A model generated the notes under the pieces. That model was given only the letters and a program-made list of their open reading frames with translations, was not told the DNA's origin and did not search any database. Positions 39,420-48,763 of a stretch of 64,000 bases of DNA are shown one piece after another. This stretch comes from Hoeflea algicola (GTDB taxonomy: Bacteria; Pseudomonadota; Alphaproteobacteria; Rhizobiales; Rhizobiaceae). A program made the position numbers and the translations under genes. The stretch lies in the NCBI RefSeq assembly GCF_026619415.1, contig NZ_JAOVZR010000001.1, positions 3,580,501 through 3,644,500 on the forward strand, written 5' to 3'. The first letter of the stretch is position 1, and each line of letters begins with the position of its first letter.

Positions 39420-40811
39420 TTACCCGGCCACCAGGCGTGGCAACCAGGTGACGATTTCGGGGAAGATGAACAGGATGGCTATCGCCACGATCTGCAACGC
39501 AACGAAGGGCAGGATGCCCTTGTAGATTGCGCTGGTTGGCAAGTTCTCTGGTGCCACCCCGCGCAGGTAGAACAGGGCAAAGCCGAACGGCGGCGTCAGG
39601 AAAGATGTTTGCAGATTCACCCCGACCAGAACGCCCAGCCAGACCGGATCAACATCCAGCGCCAGTAGCACCGGAGCGGTGATCGGGATCACGATGAAGA
39701 TGATCTCGAACGTGTCCAGAATGAACCCCAGAAAGAACATGATCAGCATCACCGTGGCAACCGCAGCCATTGGTCCGCCGGGTAAATTGCTCAGGAATTC
39801 GTGGACCAGGTTGTCGCCTCCCATCATCCGGAACACCACCGAGAAAACCGATGCTCCGAGCAGGATGACGAAGACCATGCTGGTGATGGTCGCCGTGGCA
39901 ATGACTGTTTCCTTTAGAATTCCAAAGGACAGACGCCAGCGGAAAGCCGCGAGAACCATTGCCCCAACAGCCCCGACAGAGGCAGCCTCGGTGGGCGTGG
40001 CAATTCCCCCAAGAATGGACCCGAGCACAGCAAGGATCAGCAGCAGCGGTGGGACCAGCGCAACGAAGACCTCTTTGAGCAGGTCACCTTTTTCTTCAGG
40101 CGGCACAGGCGTGGCCGGGCAGGAAGCAGGGTCGGTTACCGCCTTGAACAAGACCCAGAACAGATAGAGCGAAACCAGCAACAGACCGGGCAGCAAGGCC
40201 CCTGCAAACAGATCGCCGACGGAAACCGGCACCGGGGCAAAATTACCCTTGGCCATCTGCACTTGGCTGTTAATTCCCGACAGCATGTCTCCCATGAAGA
40301 TCAACACAGTAGAAGGTGGAATGATCTGCCCAAGGGTGCCGCTGGCGCAGATCACGCCGGTTGCAAGCTTGGGGTTATAGCCTGCGCGCAACATTGCAGG
40401 CAGGGAAATCAACCCCATCGTGACCACCGTCGCTCCGACGACACCAGTTGAAGCGGCAAGCATCGCACCGACAAGGATGACGGAAAAGCCGAGCCCGCCG
40501 CGAAGGTTGCCGAACAGCTTTCCCATGGTCAACAACAGCTGCTCCGCGATCTGGCTTCGTTCCAGCATTACGCCCATGAAAATGAACAGCGGCACGGCCA
40601 CCAGAACTTCATTTGTCATGAAGCCGATATAGCGATTGGGGAGGGATCCGAAATTGGACGGATCAAAAACACCAAGGGCCATCCCGACGCCGCCGAACAA
40701 CAGCGAGACGCCGGCCAGCGTGAAGGCGACCGGAAAGCCGATCAGCAGGAAGCCGATCACGCCAAAGAACATCAGCGCGGCGAGTAATTCGCCCAAAATC
40801 ACCGGATCCAT
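39420..40811 (-). CDS. TRAP transporter large permease (DctM)
   Basis: DctM is the 12-helix subunit of sodium-driven TRAP transporters in the inner membrane. The 463 residues are strongly hydrophobic throughout, with family regions VPLFIFMGVMLERSQIAEQL, GVICASGTLGQIIPPSTVLI and NLQTSFLTPPFGFALFYLRG. ATG 40811 (MDPVILGELLAALMFF) is preceded by GGGGGA; the frame is open upstream without DctM-like sequence. It overlaps the 3' part of the dctQ frame as read. Confidence 0.93.
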   Translation of the reverse strand: MDPVILGELLAALMFFGVIGFLLIGFPVAFTLAGVSLLFGGVGMALGVFDPSNFGSLPNRYIGFMTNEVLVAVPLFIFMGVMLERSQIAEQLLLTMGKLFGNLRGGLGFSVILVGAMLAASTGVVGATVVTMGLISLPAMLRAGYNPKLATGVICASGTLGQIIPPSTVLIFMGDMLSGINSQVQMAKGNFAPVPVSVGDLFAGALLPGLLLVSLYLFWVLFKAVTDPASCPATPVPPEEKGDLLKEVFVALVPPLLLILAVLGSILGGIATPTEAASVGAVGAMVLAAFRWRLSFGILKETVIATATITSMVFVILLGASVFSVVFRMMGGDNLVHEFLSNLPGGPMAAVATVMLIMFFLGFILDTFEIIFIVIPITAPVLLALDVDPVWLGVLVGVNLQTSFLTPPFGFALFYLRGVAPENLPTSAIYKGILPFVALQIVAIAILFIFPEIVTWLPRLVAG

Positions 40812-41388
40812 CAGATTCCCCCTTGGCCAGATCAGTAAGCTTCTGGTCTGATTTGTACTGGATTGAATTTGGGACCATGTGCTCATTATCGGAAAGAACG
40901 AGGATTGACCGGATGGCCATCGCCAGGCCTTGAAGCGCAAGCAGCGCGGCAAAGGCGATGATGAAGGTCTTCAGAATGAAGAGGCCCGGCATCCCACCAA
41001 CATTCGCCGAAGCTTCACGGTAACTCCAGGCGCGAACCACGAACGGCATGGAGTACTGGTAAACCACCCAGGCAAAGGGCAGGAGAAAGAGAAACACGCC
41101 GATTAGGTCCGCTACAGCCCGTTTTCTGGCGCGTGCCGGCCGATAGAAGATGTCCACCCGGACATGATCGTCGCGAAGCAGCGCAAACCCTGCCACTGCG
41201 GTAAACATCGCTCCGTTCAGCCAGACATAGAGATCCTGCATCCAAAGATAGCTTATAGAGAACAGGTAGCGCTGAACCACCACAGTGAAGCAGACGACCA
41301 CGATGGCCAGGGACAGCCATGCGAACGCGCGGCCAATTATCAGGTTGATCGCGCATATCAAAGCGGCAACCCCAGCTAGAAGACGCAT
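40663..41388 (-). CDS. TRAP transporter small permease (DctQ), 3' end unusual
   Basis: DctQ is the small four-helix subunit that pairs with DctM. Hydrophobic segments include LLAGVAALICAINLIIGRAF, WLSLAIVVVCFTVVVQRYLF and FLFLLPFAWVVYQY, followed by KTFIIAFAALLALQGLAMAI. ATG 41388 (MRLLAGV) follows GGAGGGG. After about residue 190 the frame runs on for some 50 arginine-rich, non-family residues that overlap dctM in another frame. Adding one G to the G5 run just before the dctM ATG would end DctQ at a TGA overlapping that ATG (TGATGG), the normal arrangement, so a one-base error or mutation is suspected. Confidence 0.85.
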   Translation of the reverse strand: MRLLAGVAALICAINLIIGRAFAWLSLAIVVVCFTVVVQRYLFSISYLWMQDLYVWLNGAMFTAVAGFALLRDDHVRVDIFYRPARARKRAVADLIGVFLFLLPFAWVVYQYSMPFVVRAWSYREASANVGGMPGLFILKTFIIAFAALLALQGLAMAIRSILVLSDNEHMVPNSIQYKSDQKLTDLAKGESDGSGDFGRITRRADVLWRDRLPADRLSGRLHAGRRLAVVRRRRDGPWCF

Positions 41389-41796
41389 ATTCCCCTCCGG
41401 TTTCATTGTTGTGTTTTTATCTGACCTTCAATCAAAGTGCCGTGCACAAAAGTCAAGAACTTGATCCTCCAGACAGAGACAAGCTGAGGTATGCTTTCGT
41501 AGAGGTGTGGTCAGAGGGATGAGAGGTGTACACAGTCAAATTCACCGGCGATTTCAAACGGGTAGGGCCGGTTCCCGCTCTTTTCACCGACATTGGCCAG
41601 GAGATTAGCTTCCGGAGCTTCAAAGGCTTTGCCTGCGGTGCTATCGCGGGATTGGTTTGCTTCTGGGAAAGGAAAATCCTGGACCAAGTGGCCGACTTGG
41701 CGGCGCAAAGCGGTCGACCATTGACGAGCAGATCGAACGGCAGCATAGCGTCGAAAAAGCCATTTGAGCAGTTGTCCTCACAGTCCACGCCCCACA
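41389..41796. other. About 400 bases with no supported gene
   Basis: Reading frames of 107 codons (plus strand, 41526-41849) and 114 codons (minus strand, 41453-41797) exist, but neither resembles a known protein and the first runs through the fabI terminator. The sequence could be a decayed gene; nothing can be named. Confidence 0.4.
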
Positions 41797-41830
41797 CAAA
41801 AAAAGCCCCGAACCTTCCGGCTCAGGGCTT
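41797..41830 (-). terminator. Rho-independent terminator after fabI
   Basis: On the minus strand AAGCCC and GGGCTT flank a loop with partial pairing, followed by a run of T residues (seven A on the plus strand from 41798). It lies about 30 bases past the fabI stop. Confidence 0.85.
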
Positions 41831-41859
41831 CTCGGTTATCGTCAAATAGCGTATCCGCG

Positions 41860-42669
41860 CTAGCCTTCGTCGGCCTTCGTCAGTTCCTCGGTGGTTGGCA
41901 TCGAGGTGATGTTGAAGCCTGAATCGACATAGTGGATTTCGCCGGTCACGCCCGAGGAAAGATCCGAGAGCAGGTAGAGCGCCGATTTGCCGACATCGTC
42001 GATATCGACAGTGCGCCTGAGCGGCGCGTTCTTGCGCTGGTAGGAAAACATTGCCCGCGCGTCGCCGATGCCGGCACCCGCAAGCGTGCGCACCGGGCCC
42101 GCCGAAATCGCGTTGACGCGGATCTTGTCGCGGCCGTAATCGGCCGCCAGATAGCGCACGCTGGCTTCAAGCGCCGCCTTGGCGATGCCCATCACATTGT
42201 AGTTCGGCATCACCCGCATCGAGCCGCCATAGGTCAGCGTCAACAGCGCCCCGCCGTCGCTCATCAGCGGTGCCGCGCGCTGCGCCACTTCCGTGAACGA
42301 ATAGGCAGAGATCACCATGGTGCGGGAGAAATTGGCCCGCGTGGTGACATCGGCGTAGCGGCCCTTGAGTTCGTTGCGGTCGGAAAAGCCAATCGCGTGG
42401 ACAACGAAATCGATCGTCCCCCATTCGGCTTTCAGCGTTTCAAACACCGCGTCCACCGTGGCAATGTCCTCGACATCGCACGGCAGCACCAGTTTCGAGC
42501 CGACGCTTTCGGCCAGCGGCTTGACCCGGCGGCCAAAGCCTTCGCCCTGGTAGGTGAATGCCAGCTCCGCGCCGGCCTCGGCCAGGTGCTTGGCAATGCC
42601 CCAGGCGATCGAGTGGTCGTTAGCGACCCCCATGATCAGCCCGCGCTTGCCCTTCATGATGCCTTCCAT
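41860..42669 (-). CDS. fabI: Enoyl-ACP reductase FabI
   Basis: NADH-dependent enoyl-ACP reductase of type II fatty-acid synthesis. The N-terminal GLIMGVANDHSIAWGIAKHL is the FabI form of the dinucleotide site; the catalytic tyrosine and lysine lie in MPNYNVMGIAKAALEASVRY. The end SGFNITSMPTTEE is typical. ATG 42669 (MEGIMKGKRG) is preceded by GGTGAG; a GTG at 42678 that overlaps the fabB stop is the alternative. It is the last gene of the fabA-fabB-fabI operon. Target family of triclosan and isoniazid-type inhibitors. Confidence 0.95.
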   Translation of the reverse strand: MEGIMKGKRGLIMGVANDHSIAWGIAKHLAEAGAELAFTYQGEGFGRRVKPLAESVGSKLVLPCDVEDIATVDAVFETLKAEWGTIDFVVHAIGFSDRNELKGRYADVTTRANFSRTMVISAYSFTEVAQRAAPLMSDGGALLTLTYGGSMRVMPNYNVMGIAKAALEASVRYLAADYGRDKIRVNAISAGPVRTLAGAGIGDARAMFSYQRKNAPLRRTVDIDDVGKSALYLLSDLSSGVTGEIHYVDSGFNITSMPTTEELTKADEG

Positions 42670-42674
42670 GCCGC

Positions 42675-43895
42675 TCACCGGTCGTGGCGCTGGAAGACCA
42701 GCGTCGCGTTGGTGCCGCCAAAGCCGAACGAATTCGACAGCGCCGTATCGATCGTGGCGTTGTCGATGCGCTTGCGGACAATCGGCACGCCTTCGAATTC
42801 CGGGTCGAGTTCGGTGATATGGGCGCTTTCGCCGATGAATTTTTCCTTCATCATCAACAGCGAATAGATCGCTTCCTGCACCCCGGTGGCACCGAGCGAG
42901 TGCCCGGTCAACGATTTGGTCGACTGTACATGCGGCATGTCGTCGCCGAACACCTCGCGGATGGCACCGATTTCCTTGCTGTCGCCCACCGGCGTCGAGG
43001 TGCCGTGGGTGTTGATGTAGTCGACCCGGCCTTCCACATTGGCCAGCGCCTGGCGCATGCAGCGCACAGCGCCTTCGCCCGAGGGGGCGACCATGTCGTA
43101 GCCATCGGAGGTGGCGCCGTAGCCCGTCAGTTCGCCATAGATCTTGGCGCCGCGCGCCTTGGCGTGCTCGAGCTCTTCCATCACCAGAACTCCGGCGCCG
43201 CCGGCAATCACGAAGCCGTCGCGGGAGATGTCGTAGGCGCGCGAGGCGGTGGCCGCCTGGTCGTTGTATTTGGATGACATCGCACCCATTGCGTCAAACA
43301 GGTTCGACATGGTCCAGTCGAGGTCCTCGTGGCCGCCGGCAAATACCATATCCTGCTTGCCCCACTGGATCAGTTCAGCGGCGTTGCCGATGCAATGCGC
43401 CGAGGTCGAGCAGGCCGACGAGATCGAGTAGTTGACGCCGTGGATCTTGAACCAGGTGGCAAGCGTTGCAGACGCCGTCGACGACATCGCCTTGGGCACG
43501 GCAAACGGGCCGATCCGCTTCGGGCTGCCGTTCTTCAGCGTGGTTTCGGCAGCATCGATCAGGGTGCGGGTCGAAGGCCCGCCCGAGCCCATGATGATGC
43601 CGGTGCGCTCATGGCTGATCTCGGACTCTTCAAGTCCGGCATCGGCAATCGCCTGTTTCATCGCCACGTGGTTCCAGGCGCCACCGCGCGACAGGAAGCG
43701 CATGGCGCGGCGGTCGACCATGTCGGTCGGGTCCAGCGTCGGGGAGCCCCAGACCTGGCTGCGGAAGCCGTGGTCGGCAAAATCCTGGCTGAAGCTGATG
43801 CCGGATCTGGCGTTGCGCAGTGATTCGGTCACCTCATCCGCATTGTTGCCGATCGAGGATACGATCCCCATGCCCGTTACGACGACTCGTCTCAT
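42675..43895 (-). CDS. fabB: 3-oxoacyl-ACP synthase I FabB
   Basis: FabB elongates acyl chains and is needed for unsaturated fatty acids in the FabA-FabB route. The nucleophile cysteine is in [20 protein letters not shown]; the two catalytic histidines are in [13 protein letters not shown] and [21 protein letters not shown] 43895 ([16 protein letters not shown]) has GGAAAGGG upstream. Length 406 residues. Its stop is within a few bases of the fabI start. Confidence 0.96.
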   Translation of the reverse strand: MRRVVVTGMGIVSSIGNNADEVTESLRNARSGISFSQDFADHGFRSQVWGSPTLDPTDMVDRRAMRFLSRGGAWNHVAMKQAIADAGLEESEISHERTGIIMGSGGPSTRTLIDAAETTLKNGSPKRIGPFAVPKAMSSTASATLATWFKIHGVNYSISSACSTSAHCIGNAAELIQWGKQDMVFAGGHEDLDWTMSNLFDAMGAMSSKYNDQAATASRAYDISRDGFVIAGGAGVLVMEELEHAKARGAKIYGELTGYGATSDGYDMVAPSGEGAVRCMRQALANVEGRVDYINTHGTSTPVGDSKEIGAIREVFGDDMPHVQSTKSLTGHSLGATGVQEAIYSLLMMKEKFIGESAHITELDPEFEGVPIVRKRIDNATIDTALSNSFGFGGTNATLVFQRHDR

Positions 43896-43967
43896 GATCT
43901 TGCCCTTTCCAGTGCAGGGTCCCAAGGCTGGCCGGCTTTCACCAGCCGACGCCCGTGGCGGGATGTG

Positions 43968-44483
43968 TCAGGCGGATTTGTCTTTTGCAAGGCCGACCTT
44001 CAAATCGGAGGCTGTGTAGATGGTTTCGCCGTCAGCCTTGAGCCAGCCATCGGCAATGCCCAGCACCAGTCGGCCGCGCATCACCCGTTTGAAATCGATC
44101 CCGTATTCAACCAGCTTGACGTCGGGCGTCACCATGCCCTTGAACTTCACTTCGCCGGTCGACAGCGCCATGCCGCGGCCTGGCTCGCCGAGCCAGCCAA
44201 GATAAAAGCCGGTCAATTGCCACATGCCGTCGAGCCCGAGACAGCCCGGCATCACAGGGTTTCCCTTGAAATGGCAGGGGAAGAACCATTGATCCGGGGT
44301 AATGTCGAACTCGGCGCGCAGATATCCCTTGCCGAATTCGCCGCCGGTTTCGGAAATATCGGTGATCCGGTGCACCATCAGCATCGGCGGCAGCGGCAGC
44401 TGCGCGTTGCCGGGTCCGAACAACTCGCCCTCGCCGCAGCGCAGGATTTCCTCGTAGGTGTAGCTTGATTGCCTGTCGACCAT
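43968..44483 (-). CDS. fabA: 3-hydroxydecanoyl-ACP dehydratase/isomerase FabA
   Basis: FabA dehydrates and isomerises the C10 intermediate, starting unsaturated fatty-acid synthesis. The active-site region [20 protein letters not shown] contains the catalytic histidine and aspartate at the spacing seen in the E. coli enzyme. Length 171 residues is exact for the family. It is first in the fabA-fabB-fabI operon and divergent from irr, an arrangement common in rhizobia. Confidence 0.97.
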   Translation of the reverse strand: MVDRQSSYTYEEILRCGEGELFGPGNAQLPLPPMLMVHRITDISETGGEFGKGYLRAEFDITPDQWFFPCHFKGNPVMPGCLGLDGMWQLTGFYLGWLGEPGRGMALSTGEVKFKGMVTPDVKLVEYGIDFKRVMRGRLVLGIADGWLKADGETIYTASDLKVGLAKDKSA

Positions 44484-44752
44484 GAAAAATGCGTCTCCCA
44501 GTTCGCCGTCTTTCCGCGCGGCTTCCGTCGTTGTTATGCACGTAAGCCCGGTATGATGTGCACGCTAGCACACCGTCACGCACTGGTGAAACCGGCCCCG
44601 CGAAGCACCCTCGAATAGCGGATGAGGCTCGCAAACGAAAGAGGCGAGAGTGCGGAAAGTGGGGGCAAGCGCTTCGCAGGCACTCTATTGAAAGCATTGA
44701 CAACAAAAGTTATATGGTGGGGACGAGTTTCAAGGTCCGGACACGCTTGCCC

Positions 44753-45184
44753 ATGCCAATTGTGCAATTATCACCATCAGCCGATCGCGAAGCGACATTG
44801 CGCCTGCGCAAGGCCGGCCTGCGTCCTACGCGGCAGCGGGTGGCACTGGCCGATTTGTTGTTTGCGCAGGGCCACCGTCATCTGACGGCAGAGGAGTTGC
44901 ACGAGGAAGCCTCAGGCATCGGCTGCTCCTGCTCGCTTGCCACCGTCTACAACACGCTGCACCAATTCACCGAAGCCGGCCTGCTGCGGGTGTTGTCGCT
45001 GGAAACTGCAAAAACCTATTTCGACACCAATGTTTCCGACCACCACCATTTCGTGGTCGAGGGCTCCAACGATGTGCTCGATATCCCGGTTGGCAATATT
45101 TCGGTCACCGATCTGCCGATGGCGCCCGAAGGCATGGAAATCACCCATGTCGACGTGGTTATCCGCGTCCGCCCCAAGGCCTGA
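44753..45184 (+). CDS. irr: Iron response regulator Irr (Fur family)
   Basis: Irr controls iron and haem genes in rhizobia and acts when iron is low. The DNA-binding helix is in AGLRPTRQRVALADLLFAQG, followed by LTAEELHEEASGIGCSCSLA and TVYNTLHQFTEAGLLRVLSL. The haem-linked triple histidine is present in NVSDHHHFVVEGSND. The extended haem-regulatory GCPW motif of Bradyrhizobium Irr is absent; GCSC occurs later. ATG 44753 (MPIVQLSPSADREATL) gives 143 residues, matching relatives; the frame is open from 44558. Confidence 0.92.
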   Translation: MPIVQLSPSADREATLRLRKAGLRPTRQRVALADLLFAQGHRHLTAEELHEEASGIGCSCSLATVYNTLHQFTEAGLLRVLSLETAKTYFDTNVSDHHHFVVEGSNDVLDIPVGNISVTDLPMAPEGMEITHVDVVIRVRPKA

Positions 45185-45370
45185 TTTTTCTTAAGTCAGT
45201 AACGGCGCCCGCGCCTTATTTGCACGCAGGCAGATCAGGCTCTGCCGCTCCGGGGCTGTTCGCTCTGGAAATGACGCCGATTTCCCACTACTAGAATCAG
45301 CACATTGTTTTGCCACCCCGGCAGGCGCGCGTAATCGCCCCCGGTTGCCGGGTCGAAAGAGGAAAGCCTT

Positions 45371-47203
45371 ATGCCGCATTATCGTTCGAGAACATCCACC
45401 CATGGCCGCAACATGGCAGGGGCTCGCGGCCTCTGGCGCGCCACAGGGGTGAAAGACGGCGATTTCGGCAAGCCGATCATTGCAGTGGTCAATTCCTTCA
45501 CCCAGTTCGTGCCCGGCCATGTCCACCTCAAGGATCTGGGCCAGCTGGTTGCCGGCGAAATCGACAAGGCCGGCGGTATCGCCAAGGAATTCAACACGAT
45601 CGCCGTCGATGACGGCATCGCCATGGGCCATGACGGCATGCTCTATTCGCTGCCCTCGCGCGAGCTGATCGCGGATTCGGTCGAATACATGGTCAATGCG
45701 CATTGCGCCGATGCGATGGTGTGCATCTCCAATTGCGATAAGATCACGCCTGGAATGCTGATGGCGGCGATGCGGCTCAACATTCCGGTGATCTTCGTCT
45801 CCGGCGGTCCGATGGAAGCCGGCAAGGTGATCCTCGAAGACGGCACCGAGAAGGCACTCGACCTGGTCGATGCCATGGTCGCCGCCGCCGATGACAACAT
45901 CAGCGATGCCGACGTCACCGCTATCGAGCGCTCTGCCTGCCCGACCTGCGGCTCCTGTTCGGGCATGTTTACTGCCAACTCGATGAACTGCCTGGCCGAG
46001 GCCATGGGCCTGGCGCTGCCGGGCAACGGTTCGACACTCGCCACCCATTCCGACCGTGAAGGTCTTTTCCGCGAAGCCGGGCGCCGGATCGTCGGTCTGG
46101 CCAGACAATATTATGATGGCGACGACGCCAGTGTGCTGCCGCGCTCGATCGCGGCGTTCCCGGCGTTTGAAAATGCCATGACACTGGACATCGCCATGGG
46201 CGGATCGACCAACACGGTGCTGCATTTGCTGGCCATCGCCCATGAGGGCGAGGTTGATTTTACCATGAGCGACATCGACCGGCTGTCGCGCAAGGTTCCG
46301 GTCCTGTGCAAGGTGGCGCCTGCCAAGAGTGATGTTCACATGGAAGACGTCCATCGTGCCGGCGGCATCATGGCGATCCTGGGCGAACTCGACCGCGCGG
46401 GTCTGCTCGACACATCCATGGGCACAATCCACGAGAAAACACTCAAGGATGCGCTCAAGAAATGGGATGTGGCGCAGTCGTCCGATGAAGCGGTGCATGC
46501 GCTTTACCGTGCTGCGCCCGGTGGCGTGCCCACCCAGACCGCGTTTTCGCAATCGCGCCGCTACGCAAATGTTGATCTCGACCGCGCTGAAGGCGTGATT
46601 CGCGACGCCGAGCATGCCTTCTCCCAGGATGGTGGTTTGGCGGTTCTGTTCGGCAATCTGGCCGAGGATGGCTGCATCGTCAAAACCGCCGGCGTGGATG
46701 AATCTATCCTGAAATTCTCCGGCCCGGCCAAGATCTTTGAAAGCCAGGATGACGCCGTGTCCGACATCCTGACCGGCAAGGTAAAGCCGGGCGAGGTTGT
46801 GCTGATCCGCTATGAAGGTCCGCGCGGCGGCCCCGGAATGCAGGAAATGCTCTATCCGACCAGCTATCTGAAATCCAAGGGCCTGGGCAAAGCCTGTGCG
46901 CTGGTCACCGATGGTCGGTTCTCGGGCGGATCTTCGGGCCTGTCGATCGGCCATGTCTCGCCCGAAGCGGCAGAGGGCGGCACCATCGGGCTGGTTGAAA
47001 ATGGCGACCTCATCGAAATCGACATCCCGGGCCGCAGCATTCATCTTGCCGTTGACGAGGCGACACTGGCGGAGCGCCGCGTCAAGCGCGAAGCTGAAGG
47101 TTGGAAACCCGAAAAGCCGCGCAAGCGCAAGGTTTCGACCGCACTGAAGGCCTACGCCTCGATGACGAGCAGTGCCTCAAAGGGCGCAGTGCGCATTCTT
47201 TGA
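45371..47203 (+). CDS. ilvD: Dihydroxy-acid dehydratase
   Basis: IlvD is the Fe-S dehydratase in valine, leucine and isoleucine synthesis. Cluster cysteines are visible in [26 protein letters not shown] sequence as [12 protein letters not shown] and [20 protein letters not shown]. The C-terminal [20 protein letters not shown] and [20 protein letters not shown] are diagnostic. Start [19 protein letters not shown] matches the long-form family. Length 610 residues. It appears monocistronic, about 190 bases after irr. Confidence 0.97.
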   Translation: MPHYRSRTSTHGRNMAGARGLWRATGVKDGDFGKPIIAVVNSFTQFVPGHVHLKDLGQLVAGEIDKAGGIAKEFNTIAVDDGIAMGHDGMLYSLPSRELIADSVEYMVNAHCADAMVCISNCDKITPGMLMAAMRLNIPVIFVSGGPMEAGKVILEDGTEKALDLVDAMVAAADDNISDADVTAIERSACPTCGSCSGMFTANSMNCLAEAMGLALPGNGSTLATHSDREGLFREAGRRIVGLARQYYDGDDASVLPRSIAAFPAFENAMTLDIAMGGSTNTVLHLLAIAHEGEVDFTMSDIDRLSRKVPVLCKVAPAKSDVHMEDVHRAGGIMAILGELDRAGLLDTSMGTIHEKTLKDALKKWDVAQSSDEAVHALYRAAPGGVPTQTAFSQSRRYANVDLDRAEGVIRDAEHAFSQDGGLAVLFGNLAEDGCIVKTAGVDESILKFSGPAKIFESQDDAVSDILTGKVKPGEVVLIRYEGPRGGPGMQEMLYPTSYLKSKGLGKACALVTDGRFSGGSSGLSIGHVSPEAAEGGTIGLVENGDLIEIDIPGRSIHLAVDEATLAERRVKREAEGWKPEKPRKRKVSTALKAYASMTSSASKGAVRIL

Positions 47204-47238
47204 GGCGGGAGATCGGTGAGCCGTGAAAGAGTGACGAG

Positions 47239-47787
47239 GTGACGCCGGCTTCGAACCTGATTGGGCAACTCGAATTCCGGACCCGGCGGCTGGTGGTTGA
47301 CCGTTTGGCGCCAGAGTCGGAGAATCGGGTTGGGCACAAGGCCGGCTTGATCGAGGTTGCGAGGATATTGACGCCCGCAGTCCTCATGCATCTACCGGAA
47401 CCCTTGCGAATGCCCGATGGTGCAAACCAGGCTGAAAGCTGGGTGGCCGCGCGACAGGCTGAAAGCTTCCTCTACGCGGTGCGCGAGGCAAACACGGCGG
47501 CGATCGTGGGGTTGATGATCCTGGCCGACACTTCGGAGTTTGACGCCACGGTGACGCTGCGGCTGGGCTATCTGTTTGGCCAATTTGCCTGGGGGCACGG
47601 GTATGCGACGGAACTGGTGAAAGGCCTGGTTCAGGAACTCGATCAATTCGGTTGGAGCGGATAAATTCTGGCTGGCGTTACCCGCGACAATCCCGGATCG
47701 TCGCGGGTCTTGCTCAAATCCGGCTTTGCCGAGTTGCCTGATCCGCTGGATCTGGAGTCCCGGAAATACCGGACCACCGTTGGATAA
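47239..47787 (+). pseudogene. GNAT acetyltransferase interrupted by a stop codon
   Basis: The frame begins at GTG 47239 and reads as a RimJ/RimL-type GNAT: LEFRTRRLVVDRLAP, then YLFGQFAWGHGYATELVKGL. A TAA at 47662-47664 ends it at codon 141, yet the same frame continues with ILAGVTRDNPGSSRVLLKSGF and stops at 47785-47787, which is the missing C-terminal part of the fold. A single nonsense change therefore explains it. The protein could not bind acetyl-CoA properly if truncated. It sits 35 bases after ilvD. Confidence 0.75.
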
Positions 47788-47930
47788 TTTTGCAGCCTGG
47801 CTTGCGGATATTGGTCGCGATCATGCTCGTCGGTTTTGCGAAACGTCCGATACTCGATAGCGCGAAGGTGTCCCTCGAAGCATTCAGGGTGAGTTAGCCC
47901 GTCCAATCCGGCTTCAAATTGCGCGCCGCT

Positions 47931-48488
47931 CTACTTGAATGCCTCGCCGGGGTAGGCACCCCAGATTTCGTTCTGCGCGATGTAGCCGTCGACACCGTCA
48001 GCGCTGGCTTCGCACCAACTGCCGTCACAGGCGTTGACCTCGAGCACGACGCCGGGCTCAAGCCGGGCCACGATATTGGCGTTGGGGCGGGCTTCGCGGT
48101 GCATGTTGATGAAGTTTTCCTGGCCGTCCTCGGCCTTCCACGGCGCGGCAATGCCGGTACGGCGTCCCGAAAGCAGTGACTGGTAAACCCAGCCCTCTGT
48201 GCCTTCGGCGTCGCGCACCCGCCGCCAGTTGTCGTATTCCTGAATCACTTCCATCGGCACGCCGGGCTTGGTGTAGAGCCAGGCCACCGCATAGGCCCGG
48301 CCCGGCCCGATCCGCAAGTTCACCCGCGAGGCCTTGAGGCTGACAAACCGGGGCAATGGCAACCCGGTGCCGCTCTTGGCGCTGGCGGCGCCTTGCGCCA
48401 GGGCAGTCGATCCGCCGTCGACCATCGGACTCGCTGCCAGCGCGGCGATGGCGAGGCAACTTGCGGAAATCAGGGAAAGGCGACGCAT
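47931..48488 (-). CDS. Exported protein with two bacterial SH3 domains
   Basis: A 185-residue protein with a signal peptide (MRRLSLISASCLAIAALAAS, cleavage near ALAQG). Two SH3b repeats follow: SLKASRVNLRIGPGRAYAVA with NWRRVRDAEGTEGWVYQSLL, then INMHREARPNANIVARLEPG with CDGSWCEASADGVDGYIAQN. Such proteins usually act in the periplasm, often in contact with peptidoglycan; no enzymatic domain is present. It is divergent from the dehydrogenase that follows. Confidence 0.88.
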   Translation of the reverse strand: MRRLSLISASCLAIAALAASPMVDGGSTALAQGAASAKSGTGLPLPRFVSLKASRVNLRIGPGRAYAVAWLYTKPGVPMEVIQEYDNWRRVRDAEGTEGWVYQSLLSGRRTGIAAPWKAEDGQENFINMHREARPNANIVARLEPGVVLEVNACDGSWCEASADGVDGYIAQNEIWGAYPGEAFK

Positions 48489-48763
48489 GACTCACACCTT
48501 TTTCGTTGGGGCGCCATATTGGTGACGCCGCGAAACTTCTGGTGCCCGGGCCCGGATTACGCCCCTCAAACGGGCGTTCGTACGGTCGGGCGCGTCAATT
48601 GCAAGCCGCGGCCTTGGTGGCGCGCGGTTTGCCTTTGCATTTTAAACAGCAATCCCGGGGCGTTCGGATTGTCATCGCCGGAGGGTCTGTTAGAAAAAGC
48701 ATAACGCAAATCCCACTGTCGCCGAGTTTGGTTAAAGAGCTCTCAACGTCGGGCCTGAACAAG

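Noticed and set aside
45191..47044. 617-codon minus-strand ORF opposite ilvD
   Set aside because: Antisense shadow; ilvD on the plus strand has all its cluster cysteines and signature motifs.
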